64,000 nucleotides of DNA from the NCBI GenBank assembly GCA_026008535.1, contig BRKX01000003.1, positions 21,256,001 through 21,320,000 of the forward strand, given 5' to 3'. The position numbers and the translations under genes are program-made. Below are positions 21,939-32,963 of this stretch, piece after piece. A model generated the notes under the pieces. The model did not search any database. It had not been told where the DNA came from and was given only the letters and a program-made list of their open reading frames with translations. The stretch is from Perilla frutescens. Lineage: Eukaryota; Streptophyta; Magnoliopsida; Lamiales; Lamiaceae. Each line of letters starts with the position of its first letter. Positions within the stretch are counted from its first letter, which is position 1.

Positions 21939-24387
21939 TGTAATACCCCGAAATATTTTAGAGGGTTTTACTCAACTTATGTTACCTGAGGGTAATTTAG
22001 GTAAGAAGTTGGGTCCTTAACGGATTCAAATAAAGGAAAATCGCAGCCAGAGACATCTATTAAAATTTAATTTGGTCAAAAATTGCTTTAAAATATGTTC
22101 TGATATTTTTCTTGGGTTGATAGAAAAATTTTCAAGCATCGTGCCAAACTTTGAATTTTCCAATTTCGAGTTCAAATGAACACTTGGCACAATTTTAGGG
22201 TGAAAGGTAATAGATTTGGATAACTAAGGCACATCCGTCATTATCCAATTTCTTTTTCGAAATATTATCCTATTTATTTTTCTTCTATAAATAGGAGGTT
22301 AAGGTTTCATTTTTCATTCATTTTCAAAATCGAAACGCCGAGCAGCTTCTAGAGAAGGTACGTCTCTAGTTTCCTATTTCATTTCCGAAATAGTCGTTTT
22401 GAAGGTGTCAACGCATAGATCACGAATACGTGATTGAAATGATGACACGACGGACGATCACGATGGAAAATCATCGTGACCGCCGCCAAAAGTCGCCACC
22501 ACCTTTCAAATCGGTGACTCTTTCGGGTCATCGAATCAAAAAGTGTCTTTAGGGTTTTATGTTCTATGTATATTTATATACATTTTCCATGATGTCACTT
22601 TTTAATTTCGGGTATATTTTGGGTATCCGATTATTAAATTGTAGTCTTTTTCAGATCTATCCTTCGTGGATAGCCCTATCGTATTTTTAAACTCAAAAGT
22701 TGTTCCGTGTCAAAATATAGTATTTTTATTTAAAGTTTCATATTTTTCCAATGGGCAGATCTTGCGGTATGAATTTATTTGTACCGAATTAATTTTAGGA
22801 TACGGGTTTGACCACCCCGTATGCCAAAACTTCCTAAACGGTTTTTCTTTATAAAAATGCCCTGAGTAAAGTTCTCTTAAGAGTCAAAATATTTTGATGA
22901 TCCGGGTGCTGCGTATTAAGATAGTAGATATTATAATATTTACTTCATAGCTAAGAAATGTTAGATTTTGACCTAATGGTAGTCATTCATCGAAACTAAG
23001 TTGCCGGATAATCTTGTAGGCACAGAAGAAGGAGACTTCTAGTTGAGATCAGAATCAGAATCTAGATCTAGCTCAGATTACCAGGTGGGTTTTTATTATA
23101 TAAAAATATGTTTCGGGTTATTAAGCCCTGATATTTATAAAATGAATATGATTGAATATCCAACTCATGACTGTATTTGATGTGCTCTCCTGACTCATGT
23201 AAGTCTTACTACTGTTTTTGGTGACGAAACTACAATGGTTCACGATATCGAGCCCCAAGCAAACAGGGCAGTGTCCAACCTTAAGCAGCCGGGTTGTGTA
23301 CACGAACCGACTCACCGTAAGCGTTCTAGGGGAGAGTTGCGCGCAATGATGGAACGAAAATGATTTTGTATACATGGAATTCACAAATTTTCTGTTTTGA
23401 AAGCTTTCCATGATATGCTCTCAATATGATTGGATATTCTATTTTATAAAATGATTCTGAAGGTTTTTCTCAAAAGTACCCACTGAGTGCATTAGTACTC
23501 ACGCCCAAATCTTTTCAAATATTTTCAGGATGAGCTGCGGGATGGTGGACGGCTGTGCTAAGGCTGAAGGGCTATCTTTTGATGTATATGTTTCTTTTAT
23601 GTGTGGAGTCCAACTGAGAACATGGTTACCTTTTGTGTCTGAATAAATGCACTGCGTTTTTGTCCGCTTACTCTGATTATTGTTATGGAGTGTTCGGTTC
23701 TCCGAATCCCATTTTATTTACTGTTATGGAGTGTTCGGTTCTCCGAATCCCATTTTATTTACGGTTATGGAGTGTTCGGTTCTCCGAATCCCATTTTCTT
23801 TACTGTTATGGAGTGTTCGGTTCTCCGAATCCCATTTTATTTACTGTTATGGAGTGTTCGGTTTTCCGAATCCCATTTTCTTTATTGTTACGGAGTGTTC
23901 GGTTCTCCGAATCCCGTTTACTTACTGTTCCTGACAGGCGAAAGCCTGGCATTTATTTACTTTCCTTACTCAGACAGGCGCAAGCCTGGCTTTACATTGT
24001 TTTTCATGTCAAGGCAAAAGCCTGGCTTTATATTGCTTTCACGACAGGCGGGAGCCTGGCATCTCTTTACTTTAAGTATTTGGACAGACATCAGTCTGGC
24101 CTTTTTTATGCCTAACCTATTAACAGTTAACCTTTGAACTGTTATTATTTACATTGAAGTTTGCCTTTGTTATTCTTTCTTGGATACATCCTAAGAGTCA
24201 TGGTATCTGATTTGAGTAATTTCATACGCTTTAAAAGCGTGGATTGATCCAATTATAGAGGTTATGCTGCCCAAATTTTTAGGGCACTAACCCTATTTCT
24301 ATGATTGCTTCTATTCAACAACCCCTTCCCCCTTCCCCCAAGTAGCGCACCGGTCCCCTGCCCTTCTCCCGGGATCGGGGCGTTACA
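21939..24387 (+). repeat. 3' LTR of the Tekay-type element
   Basis: Same length (2,449 bp) as the 5' LTR and, as far as I can see, the same sequence, offset by 7,788 bp. It carries the same TATA box (22286-22293), 41-bp repeats and hairpin array. TATTA follows at 24388-24392. Confidence 0.95.
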
Positions 24388-24628
24388 TATTATCAGGAGA
24401 AGCAATTGCCTCCCCAGCAGCAGATGTACATGAAAATGTTCATAACTTGCATAAGCTTGCAAGTACTACTAAAGCTGCTGCTCAGAAGGAATCTCCATCG
24501 GCTCCATAGCAAGGTGAAGCACAAGATGATCAACCTGTAGAAGAGAAACATGAAGCGGAAGCTAAAGAAGAAGAATCTGCAGAGGAGGAACATGAGGCTG
24601 ATGATGAGGAGCAAGAGGCTGAAGAAGA

Positions 24629-27030
24629 TGTAACACCCCAAACTATTCTGTTTGGCCACGTTACTTAACATACGATTTACTTACTCAAATTTGTGATCTT
24701 TTAATAAATTAAGCGGAAGCTAAGGTCAAATTGCATAATGAGGTATGGCATCATAATTCCTAATATAATTTTTTCGCAATTTTATAACATGCAACCTATC
24801 GAATCTACACTATCACACAATATAGTATTTAATGGAAGCATTGCATAAGCCCATCCACATTAATCATACAATCATCTAACCTATCGGGCTCATAGGTTTT
24901 ACACAACCCGCCCGTCTAGCACCCTAAATTAACATACATAACATAGGGGTTCATTAGCATATAATTGAACATCATAGGCTCCTAGGTCGAACGACCCGCC
25001 TTTAAAATGTATACATAATATATCAAGTTAACATAGCGTTTCTGCAAAAATCCGGCTATTCCCATCCCCAATGGTCATTGATCATAAAAACAAAAGGAGA
25101 ATGATCAATGAAATGATATTAATATGAGTATTTCAAAAGAAGAGCATGCAAAAGTAAACACAAGCTTGTGGGGGTTCTCTTGTGTTCACAATGCTCCTAC
25201 TCGAGCCCCAACTCCTCAACCTGAAATTCATTAAATGAATGGGGTGAGTATTTAACAACATACTCAGTGGGGGAATACTGTAAACAGTTATAGATAATTG
25301 CACAAGTGAAAATATAATATATGGTAAATTTCTTTACTTTGTGGAGACTAGTCGCAACCCTGTAGGGCCCAAACATCATGATGCCCCTGTTAATGAACAT
25401 CTTAGCCCTGTAGGGATGCCCGCATGCTTATTATCACCCAAGGATGACATTAACAAGTCTATATCGATCCCGAAGGACCTCTTTATCAATCCCGAAGGTT
25501 CTCTGTATTGGCCCGAAGGGTTTCATTCATATCACCGGTCTGAAGACCATGCATACTTATACAATCAAAGCACAACAATAACTATAATTTTACATGTGTT
25601 CACAGTTTAGAGTCACCCCACCTTATGAGACGCTTTTGAAAATCCTTTCAACCTTGAAATACTCATTTTCCATGCACAAGTTGTCCACCTAGAACTCCAA
25701 TACGTCGCCTAGCACCTTTAAATCCCCTTTTTCATTTTAGATGTCGAGTTATACAATTATTCTATAATTTTGACCAAACACATTCTATACATTGCTTTAA
25801 GGTTCTCATACATATCCACATACACAACCATGGATATACAAGCTCATACTATGATTTTAGACTCAAAATAAACATTAAAACTCTTTGAGGTATTTAATCG
25901 AACACCTTATGTGCACCCATTTAAACCATAAGAACAAGACTCAAATTAAATCCTTTAAACCCATGATTTCAAACACAAGCACCTCTACCCTAGGGCTCTA
26001 ACATACATGAAAATCAACTCTATACAACCATCACAACACCCCTAACCAAACACCAACATATTAAGGGAAAATTAGGGCAAGAATCCAAACCCTGGCAATA
26101 ATAAACCATAGGAATTTCAATTTAACAACACATATAGATTCAATGGAGTAAATAAACTATATGCTCAAGATAACAAAGCAATAGGATCAATAAAATCGAA
26201 AACCCTAATTTTTGGATGCAAACTCTAGGTTCAAATAAACATGGAAATGGTGCTTAATCACCAAGAAGAAGAGGTATGAAGTTACCTTGGTTGATGGATG
26301 ATGATGAGAGAATCCACTCCAAAACTTGAAGAATTTCTTGAGAGGATATGGAAGAAAATCGCCCAAATAGATGAAGAAGAAATGAAGAGAAATGAGTGAA
26401 GTGGGGTATTTAAAGGATGGAATTTCCGTAGCGGGGCGCGATCTAGGGGGGGTCGCGCTCAGAGGTCGCGTTCGAGCCAAAGGAAAATGGCTCTCTGAAG
26501 TGGAGACACGCGACTCAAAGGGTCGCGCCTCGAGGTCGTGTTGCAGACCTCTTGGCACGCGACTTGGAGGGGGTCACGCCTCTCGGTCGTGTTGCAGGCT
26601 GCTTGGCACACAACCTGGAGGAGGTCACGTCCCACGGTCGTGTTACAGACCTGATCTTTTGCTATTTTTCAAAAGATATTTCCAACTCTATTTAAATTTC
26701 AAAACACATTTAATACTTATCGAAAAAGTGAGACCCCCGATCAGCTCAGTGTTAGGGTGCTCAAGGTATGATAAAATAAAATTAAATATAATCACATTCA
26801 TTCATTATCATATAACTCAACATTTTTAGTATTTAAATTCAAACTATACTATACACTCAGTATAATATCACCGTGTGATATGACGTATCAGCTCGAGTGG
26901 GACAACCTGCATTAAAACAACGGCATAATATACGAACATACCATCATAATTAATATTCAAACAATATTAATTCAAAATCATTTACCAAAATTATAGTTTA
27001 TAATTTAGCAAAAAGGGTCGGGATATCACA
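24629..27030 (-). mobile_element. Solo LTR of a Ty3/gypsy (Tekay/Del-like) element, reverse orientation
   Basis: A 2,402-bp insertion splits the Glu-rich end of the Sirevirus envelope-like ORF. On the minus strand it starts TGTGATATCCCGACCC and ends GGGGTGTTACA, with flanks GAAGA (24624-24628) and GAAGG (27031-27035), a target duplication with one mismatch. The minus strand has the 'cccccactgagta' motif typical of Tekay-type LTRs, matching 'cccactgagtgcatt' in the intact element. No PBS, PPT or coding region is present, so it is a solo LTR left by LTR-LTR recombination. It also contains a GC-rich ~51-bp tandem repeat. Confidence 0.85.
26452..26660. repeat. GC-rich ~51-bp tandem repeat inside the solo LTR
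   Basis: Units beginning 'ggtcgtgttgcag' start at 26534, 26585 and 26636, with looser copies upstream ('ggtcgcgttcgag' at 26464). Each holds ggcacgcgac / gggtcacgcc motifs. The array is far richer in G+C and CpG than its AT-rich surroundings and causes spurious open frames on both strands. Confidence 0.85.
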
Positions 27031-27513
27031 GAAGGTGATGAGACAGATTATGATAATGCTGAAGAATGGTCTATTGATGAAGAAGGAGAGCAAGCTTCTG
27101 ACAAATCCAAGTAGTTCATGATTTTACTCCCTTACCTTTCTCGGTGGCAAATAGGGGGAGTAAAGCAAAATATGTTTTTTAAAAAAATTTCTATTCTGAT
27201 TATCTTGCATCCATGTTTTTGCAAGATATTTTGTTTTGCTCTGATCTTATGTAATATATTTTTTATATTAAATAGAATTTCTATCTTCCCTATATGATCC
27301 TAATCTGCTAAAAAAATTGAAGCTGCTATTAAGAGATAAAATGATAATAAAAAATGCAATATAGCAGATCAGATATAAGCTGATAAAAGAGTGAAAAACA
27401 ACATGATCATATGATGTTCTTAGGAACATTCAAGAACGTTTTAAGATACATGGTCCTTTAGTTTAAGGATTGTGTTATTTTAAAACATGGAGTTGATTTA
27501 CCACCAGATAAAG

Positions 27514-27527
27514 ACAAAGGGGGAGAT
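27514..27527 (+). promoter_or_regulatory. Polypurine tract, Sirevirus fragment
   Basis: ACAAAGGGGGAGAT directly precedes the 3' LTR start TGTTAATGCC and follows the envelope-like ORF by about 400 bp, as in SIRE-type elements. Confidence 0.8.
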
Positions 27528-28463
27528 TGTTAATGCCATCTGCACTCAAGTGTTCGAGATTGTCATGATCTGTATGGCAATATTAAAAGAACACAAAAGG
27601 TTTTGGTTATTCATGTTTGAAGACCATGTTCTGGACATTACTAAGAACATTCCGCTGCCTATCTGATAAAAGATCAATGAATGTACTTGATCATGTTCTT
27701 GAACATGATCATGTACATAGTTGTCCAGAGAGTTTACAAAGAGACGAACCATGCTAGATTCAAGAAGTTGAAGCTGCAGATTCAAGATGGACATTTCAGA
27801 ATAGAAGTTGCATTGTTCGTGATGAAGATCAAAGAAGAAAAGCAGGAGTTCTATTCAAGAAAGACGTCCAAACTAGGAAAGTCCAAATTAATTAAGGAAA
27901 AGTTTCCTTATTGAATTCTAGTCAAATTAGGACTTCTGATTACCTTGTTAAGGCTATATCTTTCATCTATAAATAGCCTGGAAATCAGACTAGTTTAAGT
28001 GGCACATAGACGAATTCATAGAACTGATTTAGAGAGTTCAAAAGACTTCATATCTGAAGCATTAGGTATTCGGTATTGTTAGACTGAAGTTGATCTTTTG
28101 ATCATTATTTTTCTAGTCTATGTTTGAATTTATTTCATACATACTTAAAGGAGTCTTGGGAGAGATTTCCTGTGGGAACTAGAGGGATTCTAGGTTCTGA
28201 GGGGAGCTCACAATTCAGTTCATCAAAAGAAGTTGTAGTAGGTAGGAAAGAGGTCGAGTGACGGGAGGTCATTGTGTAATAGCCTTTGTAACCATACAAC
28301 AGAGTAGTAGATTGTTCTCATGGACTTGTGAAGTCCCCCTGACGTAGATCAGTTGATCGAACATGGTCATCAACCTCATGCCATTTACTTGATTTCAGTT
28401 TATACAATCTGACCTTGCATGTTCACAATAATGTACATGTACATGATGTTGCACATGTCCGCA
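27528..28463 (+). repeat. 3' LTR of the Sirevirus fragment
   Basis: It starts TGTTAATGCC after the PPT and contains a TATA box (27968-27975, ctataaatagcc). I place its end at '...catgtccgca' because hAT-type coding sequence on the minus strand begins just after it. No second LTR copy exists in the window to confirm the end, so the right border is uncertain by some tens of bases. Confidence 0.6.
27968..27975 (+). promoter_or_regulatory. TATA box, Sirevirus 3' LTR
   Basis: TATAAATA in the context catctataaatagcctgg, about 440 bp into the LTR, where an LTR promoter would lie. Confidence 0.6.
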
Positions 28464-29624
28464 AAATTTATGTAACTTCACATCGAGTATGAAAATATTT
28501 ACCATGTAAGGTCGGATTACATGTTTGAATTAATTCTCTAATACTAGCCGTATTAGCACTCACATTATCAAAACCAATGAAAAATTATCAAGCATTCTAA
28601 ATTGATTGCAAATTTTTATGATAGCCTTAGCAATATTAGTAGCAGTATGTTGACAATTAAATCTCTGAAAAGTAATTAAACATTTATTCAAACACCATGA
28701 ATAATCAATCCAATGCAATGTAATAACAATATAATGACGATCGATATGTTGATCAGACCAAATATCAGATAAAATAGCAACCCTAAAAGGAATTTTGCTA
28801 ACAATATTTTTCAATTTCGACTTATATCTTATATGCAATCTTTCAAGAGTCCTGGTCATGGTCATTATAGGTATTCTTTGAGCACCAGGATTATAAGCAA
28901 CTTTCATACGACGTTCAAAATTCATGTTATCAACAAATTGAAGTGCTAAAGATTCTTCACAAATAAAATAATACATTTGTTCCCTAGCAACAAAAAGATC
29001 ACACCTAAAGAGTTGAGATGAGTACAATATACCTCCACCTTAGTTTTCAACGTTAACACTGCTTACCGATTAAAAGTTGAGTTACGATTGAGCCTGAGCA
29101 CGACCAAGTTCGACTTGATGGTGGTTGGTGATGTGCGCCCAGTACGTCCCGTAGCCTCCTTCGGTGCGAAATTTGTATTGCTTAAGACAGTAGTTGCAAT
29201 ACAAATCAAAAACTCCTTGTTCATCCTTCTTTGGCACCTTTCTGAAATGAATAGTGAAGAGAGCGGATTTCAGCATCGAGCCTCTCGATAAATCTTAGGG
29301 AACCTCCTACTCTGGATCCTTGATCTCGAAATTATCAGCACCGACAACACGAGATTCTTGAGATTGTAATTCTTCGAATTGAATTCATCTGGAAACTTCT
29401 TCATTAATTTCGACTTGTGATCTTGGATTATTATAAAAAGCGCCAGCGGCTCTGCCTGCATAATCATATTCTTGATACGGTTGTTATTGCCAAGCCAACA
29501 CCGTATCAGGACTATCAGAAATATGTACTCCAGAATGAGTACGATGATGATGACGTGGATTCTCGGAATTATCGGCAACAACTTTGCCTTTGCCCTTATC
29601 GGCTCGACTACCTCAGCTAGGCAT
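28464..29624 (-). pseudogene. hAT transposase remnant (BED zinc finger plus catalytic core fragment)
   Basis: The likely start is the ATG at 29622-29624, followed by a stop after three codons. A BED-type zinc finger is encoded around 29090-29240 (CNYC, then HITNHH). The piece at 28560-29027 matches the RICESLEEPER-type core: a PIMTMTRTLERL region, then IWSDQHIDRHYIVITLHWID. After a frame change the minus strand continues with FDNVSANTASIRELIQTC and GKYFHTRC, up to about 28470, again hAT-like. The C-terminal dimerisation region is lost. Multiple stops and at least one frameshift make it inactive. Confidence 0.8.
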
Positions 29625-29848
29625 GATGATTAGTGGATGATAAGAGTACGAAAAGATTGAGAATTGAGACTTGAGAATCAGAGAGATGGGTTGAGAGAAT
29701 GAGAGTTGAGACTTGAAGTTGAGAGAGTAAGGAATAAGAAATTAGGAATGATATATTGATATTGAATATTAATAGAGAATAAGAGAAATGGAGAATAGAG
29801 AGAGAGATTGAGAGTTTGGTGTGAGTGAAAATGGGGGAGGAGATGGGG

Positions 29849-29856
29849 TATTTATA
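29849..29856 (-). promoter_or_regulatory. TATA box, hAT transposase gene
   Basis: The minus strand reads cctataaataccccatctcc, a good TATA box about 230 bp upstream of the presumed transposase start at 29624. Confidence 0.5.
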
Positions 29857-30035
29857 GGTGAAAATTGGGGAGTGGGTGGGAAATTTTAAAATTTGAAATT
29901 TGAATTTTTTTGAAAAAAAAACCGCCCGAACCGGCAGTTTGGAAGCACAAACCACGTCATTGATCCTTTTCCGTTGATTTCTAGCCGTTGATTGAGATCT
30001 CGCGGATCGTGATCTCGACCATTAAAAAAAATTAA

Positions 30036-30068
30036 CACAAACCGCCGGTTTCTAACCGGCGGTTTGTG
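30036..30068. repeat. Perfect subterminal hairpin of the hAT element
   Basis: CACAAACCGCCGGTT and AACCGGCGGTTTGTG form 15-bp arms around a 3-nt spacer. Related AACCGGC/GCCGGTT motifs occur at 29925-29945, 30085-30100 and 30129-30140. Clustered subterminal motifs are where hAT transposases bind; that role is inferred. Confidence 0.9.
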
Positions 30069-30162
30069 ATCTCAACCTTCTTCAAACCGGAACCGCCCCG
30101 GATATTTTCAATTGACGGTTATGGTTTCAAACCGCCGGTCTGGTCTCGTTTGGGCACCTCTA

Positions 30163-31734
30163 ATCTATAATGGAATGTCGACACACTGTTAATGGATAAA
30201 TCCCAATATTTTTAGTGGAGAGCAACTTTCATCAATATATTTAATGACATATTTTCATTTAATATAAATACAATGACGAAACCGTATCCATTGTTATATT
30301 TTTAATGAAAATATTAATTTCATTATTTTTAATTTGGAAATAAATTTAACGATGGATTTTGTCATTATTATAGTGTTTAGGCAATTCTAATTAAGTTATT
30401 TAGTTTTAATATAATGACGAATATATATCCAATGCACATGAGTGTGGAGAAAATATTTCATTAATATGTTACCATATGATATTATAAAATTTGGTCGATA
30501 TAATTTACTTTTATATCGGACAAATAATGCAGACACCGATATCATGCAATATCATGCAATTTCAAATCTTTCCTTAATACGTGAAATCTCTGAGTTTATT
30601 TTGACTTTTGGAGAAAAATGAATGATTATTGATGTGACAGAAAGTAACTATGGTAACCTTTCATTCCCAAGTCTAAAACAGTATTATCGGCCATTTTCCA
30701 TAAAAAAAATTATCAATCCAAGTGGTAAGAATCCAACAACAGTATACATTGCATCCGGACAGTATACATTGCATCCGGTCCCAGGGTCGAAGGAACCTAG
30801 TGTAGTGCCCTAGTGAGTGAACCCTAGTGTAGTGTCCCTAGGACCCCAGACATACTCATTGTGATGGTTTGAATGATCAAATTGACCTTGGTAGCAATTA
30901 TACTGGTCAGATTTTTCCAAACAACAATTATGTCGGAATGAGATTCAGGACAAGCAAAGAATGCGTTAAAGGCGTAAACCATTGATGCAAGAATAGTAGT
31001 GTGGACTTTGATGCTCTAAAGAAGATAATTCAGAATGACTGACATCGGGGTCCTAGTTTGGAGCATGATTTAAGTCATAATGATAGCGGTGGAGTATGGG
31101 GCTTTCTCAGAATATTGTTGATCCATTTTTCAGTGCTAGTCACTCCCATTTAATAGTGCTCACCTCTTTTATGACACCAGCCCCTCATTAGGGATTCAGA
31201 GTCCTTCATTAGTTAAAGATCACCTTTTCCCTAATTTTTTGGGATTCCATCTCTATCCATATCCTTTCTCGATCGGCTTGCTCAACAAACCGTCTTACGG
31301 TTTTTTTATAGCCTGATTTCATATTGAAAGTTTTATGCAAAAATTCTTGCTCCGTATGCACGTTAGTTTCTATAAAAATCCGTTTCGATTCAACAACCAA
31401 CTAAAACAACTCACACAAAAGAAGAAAAAAATTTACAACAAAACTCACATAAAAGAAGAAAAAACTTTACTACATAATATATCACAAATAGAATGAAGAA
31501 AAAAGAAACGTAACAATCGAACGGAGAACAGTTCATTGGAGAAATTCAGTAAACATGTTGCAGAGATGAATGTGGGTGAGAAATTAATCTTAGAGATGAA
31601 GAAATAAAATTCTAACATGTTATTGCCCAAAACTTGCTAATAGTCTTTTCCAGAAGTCTCGTGTTCTTCTGTCGATGTAAGGCACTTCTTTTGTAACCTT
31701 ATATTTTATTTCTCAAGTGTCCAATATAGATAAT
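30163..31734. other. Intergenic DNA, no gene identified
   Basis: I see no convincing gene. A 20-bp unit is tandemly duplicated at 30739-30778 (acagtatacattgcatccgg). Plus-strand sequence at about 30870-31040 can be read as 'NNNYVGMRFRTSKECVKG', which faintly resembles the N-terminal region of MULE transposases, but it is too short and broken to call. A 63-codon frame on the minus strand at 31209-31400 has no recognisable motif. The right limit is where duplication copy 2 begins. Confidence 0.5.
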
Positions 31735-32263
31735 ATACGTCTGTTGCAAATTGGAAATATTGAACCCGCTTTTTTCTAAGTTATAGTATCTCAATTAAGT
31801 TCCGGCGAAAAAGAATACCCACTCCCACTAGGAAATAAGAATACTAGAAAATTGTGATACTTTCCTTAAATTTTGAATTGTTTTTTACTTTCTCCAATGA
31901 ATTAAAATTGAACCAAACACAAGAATTTAAAAATAAGAATCATATTACTTTTCATGACCACAATCATTCCCGGTCAACCAAACGGGATGGTCTCCTTCTC
32001 TCACTCATTCTCTCTTCTCTCTATATATTAACACAAACAAATACTTTATACTTTAAATTACAATTGAATTATAAATTATTTATTTTAATAAAATTTTCAA
32101 TATTATTACAAATTAAATTTTATTTATCATTAAATAATAGTTTAAGTTATTACACTTTTTTCTGATAAAATTAAATACAGTTTTGATTATTTCATTGGAT
32201 TAAAAAATATAAAATTAAATGAGTACAAAATATTCATTATATAATATGAATTACAATATATTA
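31735..32263 (+). repeat. Segmental duplication copy 2, left part
   Basis: It aligns with 1351-1530 and 2003-2330 of copy 1 (for example cgtctgttgcaaattgg, and gaattacaatat at its right end). It lacks the MITE-like insert of copy 1. At 32264 it is broken by the 23.8 kb retrotransposon nest and resumes at 56109. Confidence 0.85.
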
Positions 32264-32419
32264 TGTTAGGAAAAACTATCAAGAGTTTTCTTGACTGGGG
32301 TTTTGATGAGATGTCAAAATATGTCAAAATGTGCAAAGAGCCATTGAAAAACTGAAAAGAAATCAAGCAGAAAACTAAGGTTGATCAAAACAAAAACTGA
32401 GCTATCAAAACCTCAAAAT

Positions 32420-32546
32420 GATCAATCCAAGAGAGAGAAAAAGGAAAGAGAGAAAAGAAAAGAAAACAGGCAAGAGCTGAGAAAAGAAAAAAGAGAGAGA
32501 AGAGAAAAGAGAGAGAAAAGAAAAGAGAGAAAAGAAAAAATCCATC
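32420..32546. repeat. Near-pure purine tract
   Basis: About 125 bases are almost only A and G on the plus strand (agagagagaaaaaggaaag and similar). It produces a Lys/Glu/Arg-rich frame on the plus strand and a Phe/Leu/Ser-rich frame on the minus strand; neither is a gene. Confidence 0.9.
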
Positions 32547-32963
32547 CCAAGAGCTGTGAAAAAGAAAGAATTGTAGCTTGCTTGCTACATCAGTTAGCAA
32601 GTCAAGAAAACTGACAATGTAGGTACCGACAAGATCGAAGTACCAAAATGCCATCAGTCTACAGTTATGAACTGATGAGAATACCAGTTCAAGGTATGAG
32701 TTCACAAGTGCCCAATTCCAGCTGAAGGATGGACTATTTTCAGCTGAAGAAGAATGCCAGCTAAAGGATGCACTAGTCCAAAGTACGAGCTGAAAGATAT
32801 GCTGGCTCAAGGAAGTTCCAGCTGAAGAAGATTACCAGCTGAAGAAAGGACTATTTCCAGCTGAAGAATACACTAGTCCAAAGTATGAGCTGAAGGATAC
32901 ACCAGCTCAAGAAAAAGTCCCGCTGAAGAATGTATCAGTTCAGAGGATACCAACTGAAGATGC

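Larger units (their letters stand above)
14151..24387 (+). mobile_element. Intact Tekay/Del-type Ty3/gypsy chromovirus
   Basis: This is a complete 10,237-bp element: 5' LTR 14151-16599, PBS 16603-16617, one gag-pol ORF 17437-21927, PPT 21926-21938, 3' LTR 21939-24387. The 5-bp target duplication TATTA flanks both ends (14146-14150 and 24388-24392). Both LTRs are 2,449 bp and I see no difference between them, down to identical overlapping frames in the repeat region. It inserted into the Sirevirus envelope-like ORF. Identical LTRs plus an open polyprotein suggest very recent transposition and possibly present activity. Confidence 0.95.
12196..27114 (+). pseudogene. Sirevirus envelope-like ORF, decayed and split by two insertions
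   Basis: The start is an ATG at 12196 followed by a basic, Lys-rich N-terminus with a stop after about 30 codons. Better-preserved pieces are 12624-12962 and 13050-14150. Residues encoded at about 13560-13830 (FSPELINEFLGC, a KLTHKYGALF stretch, NWTPTKHR) match the core of SIRE-family 'envelope-like' proteins, a domain also called putative plant transposon protein. After the Tekay element the frame continues at 24388 with Glu-rich sequence, is interrupted again by a solo LTR, and ends DNAEEWSIDEEGEQASDKSK at 27114. Several stops and frame changes make it non-coding. The role of such proteins in Sireviruses is not established. Confidence 0.7.
11756..28463 (+). mobile_element. Sirevirus-type Ty1/copia 3' fragment (envelope-like ORF, PPT, 3' LTR), with two nested insertions
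   Basis: What remains is a decayed envelope-like ORF (12196-14150 plus 24388-24628 plus 27031-27114), a polypurine tract and a 3' LTR with a TATA box. No 5' LTR, gag or pol is present. A Tekay chromovirus (14151-24387) and a reverse solo LTR (24629-27030) are nested inside the ORF. Repeated 'acatgttca/tgaacatg' motifs near 11840, 27420 and 27690 occur throughout. The Sirevirus assignment rests on the position and sequence type of the envelope-like protein. Confidence 0.7.
28464..30162 (-). mobile_element. hAT transposon remnant, 3' end lost
   Basis: On the minus strand, from right to left: a terminal sequence TAGAGGTGCCC at about 30152-30162; a subterminal region rich in AACCGGCGGTT motifs with a perfect hairpin (30036-30068); a TATA box (29849-29856); and a broken transposase. 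The other terminus is missing, because the sequence meets the Sirevirus LTR at about 28463. TAGAGGTG-type ends and subterminal repeats are usual for plant hAT elements. Confidence 0.75.

Noticed and set aside
30870..31200. MULE transposase remnant
   Set aside because: Only a short phrase (VGMRFRTSKECVKG) is suggestive and stops follow at once; no zinc-finger or catalytic motif is seen.
31209..31400. 63-codon minus-strand frame with a helical, charged composition
   Set aside because: There is no recognisable motif, no neighbouring exon I can identify and no repeat copy. I left it as intergenic.
32385..32810. 141-codon minus-strand frame rich in Phe, Leu and Ser
   Set aside because: It is the complement of the purine tract plus LTR repeats; there is no domain and the matching plus-strand frame is equally open.
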